64,000 bases of DNA from G963691885 sp963691885. Lineage in GTDB: Bacteria > Pseudomonadota > Alphaproteobacteria > UBA8366 > Aestuariispiraceae. Within the stretch, counting starts at the first letter, position 1; each line of letters starts with the position of its first letter. A program made the position numbers and the translations under genes. The stretch spans positions 310,001-374,000 of the forward strand of contig OY829843.1 of NCBI GenBank assembly GCA_963691885.1, given 5' to 3'. Below are positions 61,839-64,000 of this stretch, piece after piece. The notes below the pieces were generated by a model. That model worked only from the letters and a program-made list of their open reading frames with translations, made no database searches and was not told the DNA's origin.

Positions 61839-62789
61839 ATGAGTGATACAACCGGAAATAACATTCAGCCACCAACGCCTGAACCACGTTTTCTGGGCTT
61901 TTCAGAAACCCAGATCGCGTATGTTCTGTTGATGTCCGCACCTGCGATGTTCGGCACCAATATGCTGGTCGCCCGCTGGATGGCCGATTTCGCGCCGCCG
62001 GTTGCCCTGGCTTTCTGGCGCTGGTTCGGCGTTCTGGTTCTGATGCTGATGATCCGCGGTCCGAAACTTTGGGAACACCGCCGCGACGTGCTGGCGGAAT
62101 GGAAAGACCTGACTGTATTGGGCGCGCTTGGTATGGGGGTCTGCGGGGCCTTCGTCTATATCGGTGCAGAGACTGCACAGGCCACCAATATCGGCCTTCT
62201 CTATGCCTCGTCACCGGTGATGATTGTCATGCTGGCTTGGCGGCTCTATGGGGAACGACTGACCCTGGTACAAGCGCTTGGCGGCTTGATTTGCCTGGCT
62301 GGCGTGATCTGGATTATTGCGCGGGGCGAACTCTCGAACCTGCTCAACCTCAACTTTGCGATCGGTGATTTGTGGATCATGGCAGCGGTCATTGGTTGGG
62401 CAATATACGCCATCATGATGAAATACCGCCAAAGTGCCATGGGTATGATGACGCGTTTTACCGCCATCTGTCTCTATGGATCACTGATCCTCCTGCCTTT
62501 CTATATCTGGGAGACGCTGACCTTTAAAGCGATGCCGGTAACACAGGACAGTATGATCGCTGTTTCTCTTCTGGCGTTCATTGCGGGTTTCGGGGCCTAT
62601 CAGGCCTATGCGAAGGCACAGGCCGTACTCGGCGCGGCACGGGGTGGACTGATCCTGTATCTGAACCCGGTCTATGTTGCCTTTCTTGCCTGGATCTTTC
62701 TCGATGAAGGTCTTTATAGCTATCATCTGGTCGGGGCCGCACTGGTTCTGCCGGGGATCTATCTGGCAAACCGGACCCCAAAATCATAA
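61839..62789 (+). CDS. EamA-family (DMT) transporter
   Basis: 316 residues, ten membrane helices in two EamA repeats: FGTNMLVARWMADFAPPVALAFWRW in the first, and IMAAVIGWAIYAIMMKYRQ in the second. Drug/metabolite transporters of this type often export amino acids or small metabolites. Substrate unknown. A dehalogenase-like gene follows 29 bp later on the same strand, so the two may form an operon. Confidence 0.9.
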   Translation: MSDTTGNNIQPPTPEPRFLGFSETQIAYVLLMSAPAMFGTNMLVARWMADFAPPVALAFWRWFGVLVLMLMIRGPKLWEHRRDVLAEWKDLTVLGALGMGVCGAFVYIGAETAQATNIGLLYASSPVMIVMLAWRLYGERLTLVQALGGLICLAGVIWIIARGELSNLLNLNFAIGDLWIMAAVIGWAIYAIMMKYRQSAMGMMTRFTAICLYGSLILLPFYIWETLTFKAMPVTQDSMIAVSLLAFIAGFGAYQAYAKAQAVLGAARGGLILYLNPVYVAFLAWIFLDEGLYSYHLVGAALVLPGIYLANRTPKS

Positions 62790-62818
62790 GTCACTCTGAC
62801 AACTCGAGGGAGATCACA

Positions 62819-63697
62819 ATGCTGTTTGAAGGTTTCGAGGACAGGCGCATTCAGACGGCAGAGGCCGAAATCGCTGTGAAGGTCGGGGGCAGCGGCACCG
62901 GATTGCTCTTGCTCCACGGTTACCCGCAGACACATATGATGTGGCACGCGATTGCGCCGGCATTGGCCGAACACTTTACCGTCGTAACCGCCGACCTGCG
63001 CGGCTATGGCGACAGCACCAAGGTCGCGTCCGGTAGTGATCACAGCGCGTATTCAAAGCGCGCAATGGCGAGCGACCAGGCCGCCGTCATGACAGAACTG
63101 GGCTTTGAGCAATTTGCGCTTTGTGGCCATGATCGGGGTGCGCGGGTTTCCCATCGCCTGACATTGGACAACCCTGGCCGTGTCACCAAACTTGCCGTTC
63201 TGGATATTGTGCCGACCTACAAGATCTTTATGGAGGCAAACCGGTCCATCGCGATGTCCTATTACCATTGGTATTTCCTGGCCCAGCCCTCGCCACTTCC
63301 AGAAACACTGATCGGTCAGGATCCTGACTTCTACTACGGGTACAAGGTCGGCAGCCTGTCGCCCGCTGGAAACAGTTTCTTCCACCGGGACGCCTACAGC
63401 GAATACCAGCGCTGCTGGAATAATCCGGAAATGATCCATTCCTCCTGCGAGGATTATCGCGCGGCAGCCACAATTGATCTGGAGCATGATGAGGCAGATC
63501 TGGATAAAAGGGTGACTTGTCCCCGACTGGCTTTGTGGGGTGGTTACGGGGTGATGGAAAAGGAATATGACGTGCTGGCCGCTTGGCGCGAACGCGCTAC
63601 AGATGTCCAGGGGCAAGCAATTGAAAATGCGGGGCACTTTCTCGCGGAGGAACAGCCAGAGACCACATTAAACGCGCTGAAGAGTTTTCTTCTGTAA
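62819..63697 (+). CDS. Haloacetate (fluoroacetate) dehalogenase-like alpha/beta hydrolase
   Basis: 292 residues. The alpha/beta-hydrolase with the whole active site of fluoroacetate dehalogenases: nucleophile Asp105 in CGHDRGARV, carboxylate-binding Arg106 and Arg109, Asp129, halide-binding His150, Trp151 (YYHWYFLAQ) and Tyr213, and base His273 (NAGHFLAE). These line up with the RPA1163 set Asp110, Arg111, Arg114, Asp134, His155, Trp156, Tyr219, His280 with a shift of five to seven residues. The oxyanion segment LLLLHGYPQTHMMWH is normal. It should hydrolyse 2-haloacids to 2-hydroxyacids, perhaps C-F bonds included. The transporter gene upstream may be in the same operon. Confidence 0.88.
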   Translation: MLFEGFEDRRIQTAEAEIAVKVGGSGTGLLLLHGYPQTHMMWHAIAPALAEHFTVVTADLRGYGDSTKVASGSDHSAYSKRAMASDQAAVMTELGFEQFALCGHDRGARVSHRLTLDNPGRVTKLAVLDIVPTYKIFMEANRSIAMSYYHWYFLAQPSPLPETLIGQDPDFYYGYKVGSLSPAGNSFFHRDAYSEYQRCWNNPEMIHSSCEDYRAAATIDLEHDEADLDKRVTCPRLALWGGYGVMEKEYDVLAAWRERATDVQGQAIENAGHFLAEEQPETTLNALKSFLL

Positions 63698-63768
63698 AAC
63701 AAGGATAGCATTCCAAAAGCCATTCATTGAGGCTTGCCAAGACGAAGCTGATCACTACTTGTTCTGGC

Positions 63769-64000
63769 ATGATCGCAATTTTTCTAAAGCTCGATTTGCG
63801 TTGGCTGTGTGCTGCTCTCTGCCTTTCTCTATTGGTGGCCTGTTCATCCAGGCCAGCATCCCTTGATGGATACATTTCCGAGAACGGAAATTACCGCGAC
63901 AATGGCAAGTTCCAAAACAGCGATGGCACCCAAATAAACAAGAGCTTTGGGGAATTGCTGAGCTGGTGGTGGGAACGGCTCGGAAATATTCCGGACCCAA
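63769..64000 (+). CDS. N-terminus of a lipoprotein, possibly MBL-fold hydrolase, cut by window end
   Basis: The ATG at 63769 opens a frame that runs off the window after 77 codons. The N-terminus is a lipoprotein signal (LRWLCAALCLSLLVACSS) with lipobox Cys25. The mature start, DNGKFQNSDGTQINKSFGELLSWWWERLG, resembles the N-terminal leader of NAPE-PLD-like metallo-beta-lactamase-fold proteins (a GKFxN...F..LL.W.WER pattern). The fold is not visible because the gene is cut. Ribosome site weak; no better start upstream. Confidence 0.55.
   Translation, partial: MIAIFLKLDLRWLCAALCLSLLVACSSRPASLDGYISENGNYRDNGKFQNSDGTQINKSFGELLSWWWERLGNIPDP

Noticed and set aside
1..64000. tRNA, rRNA, CRISPR array, prophage, toxin-antitoxin or defence system
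   Set aside because: I looked through the intergenic regions and short frames and found no cloverleaf, repeat-spacer array, phage structural gene or toxin-antitoxin pair I could support.

Overview
The window looks like a chromosomal segment from an alphaproteobacterium. The pointers are an alphaproteobacterial-type TyrS, a full SUF operon led by an Rrf2-family regulator, IscR-like and GlnE proteins, many two-component and cyclic-di-GMP proteins, and a CtrA-like site. Gene density is high and base composition is fairly even, with an estimated GC in the mid-to-high 50s. A member of the Rhodospirillales/Sneathiella-like lineages is plausible, but I cannot fix the genus. I saw no rRNA, tRNA or CRISPR array. 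The only mobile element is an IS630-family copy at the left edge.

Layout. 0-1.1 kb: IS630-family element with recognisable ends and TA flanks. 1.3-5 kb: an orphan sensor kinase and a methyl-accepting chemotaxis protein, convergent. 5.2-7.9 kb: pseudouridine catabolism genes psuK-psuG and a 1-Cys peroxiredoxin. 7.9-27.8 kb: a large catabolic island. It holds a five-gene, tightly overlapping operon on the minus strand (FAD subunit, fused Fe-S/molybdopterin hydroxylase, 6-hydroxynicotinate reductase-like Fe-S protein, ApbE-like UPF0280 protein, DUF1185 protein), a divergent MarR regulator, a complete branched-chain-type ABC importer, a His-containing polytopic membrane protein, and a plus-strand set with ATP-dependent hydantoinase/oxoprolinase subunits, a CoA ligase and a ketopantoate-reductase-like enzyme. 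27.8-37.3 kb: signalling and envelope genes (small secreted protein, hybrid histidine kinase, GGDEF/EAL protein, RidA, PAS protein, MscS channel). 37.3-48.5 kb: about 11 kb on the minus strand for cysteine and Fe-S cluster biogenesis (cysE, iscR-like, cysteine desulfurase, ferredoxin, then gdhA, then sufR-B-C-D-S-T-A). 48.8-64 kb: mostly housekeeping genes (hydrolase, anmK, tyrS, AsmA-like protein, glnE, 2-hydroxyacid dehydrogenase, bcp, DUF455, DUF2062, EamA transporter), then a fluoroacetate-dehalogenase-like hydrolase and the start of a lipoprotein gene cut by the window end.

The most interesting part is the catabolic island. Three related 20-bp pseudo-palindromes sharing the core TTCGTA lie in front of the hydroxylase operon/marR, the transporter operon and hyuA. 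This suggests one MarR-type regulon spanning import, hydroxylation, reduction and ring opening of an N-heterocycle such as nicotinate. The reductase-like protein carries an SGAT motif like those flavinylated by ApbE enzymes, and the gene directly downstream encodes a protein with ApbE-like motifs. This suggests a dedicated covalent-flavin maturation pair. I infer this from motifs and context; it is not shown by the sequence alone.
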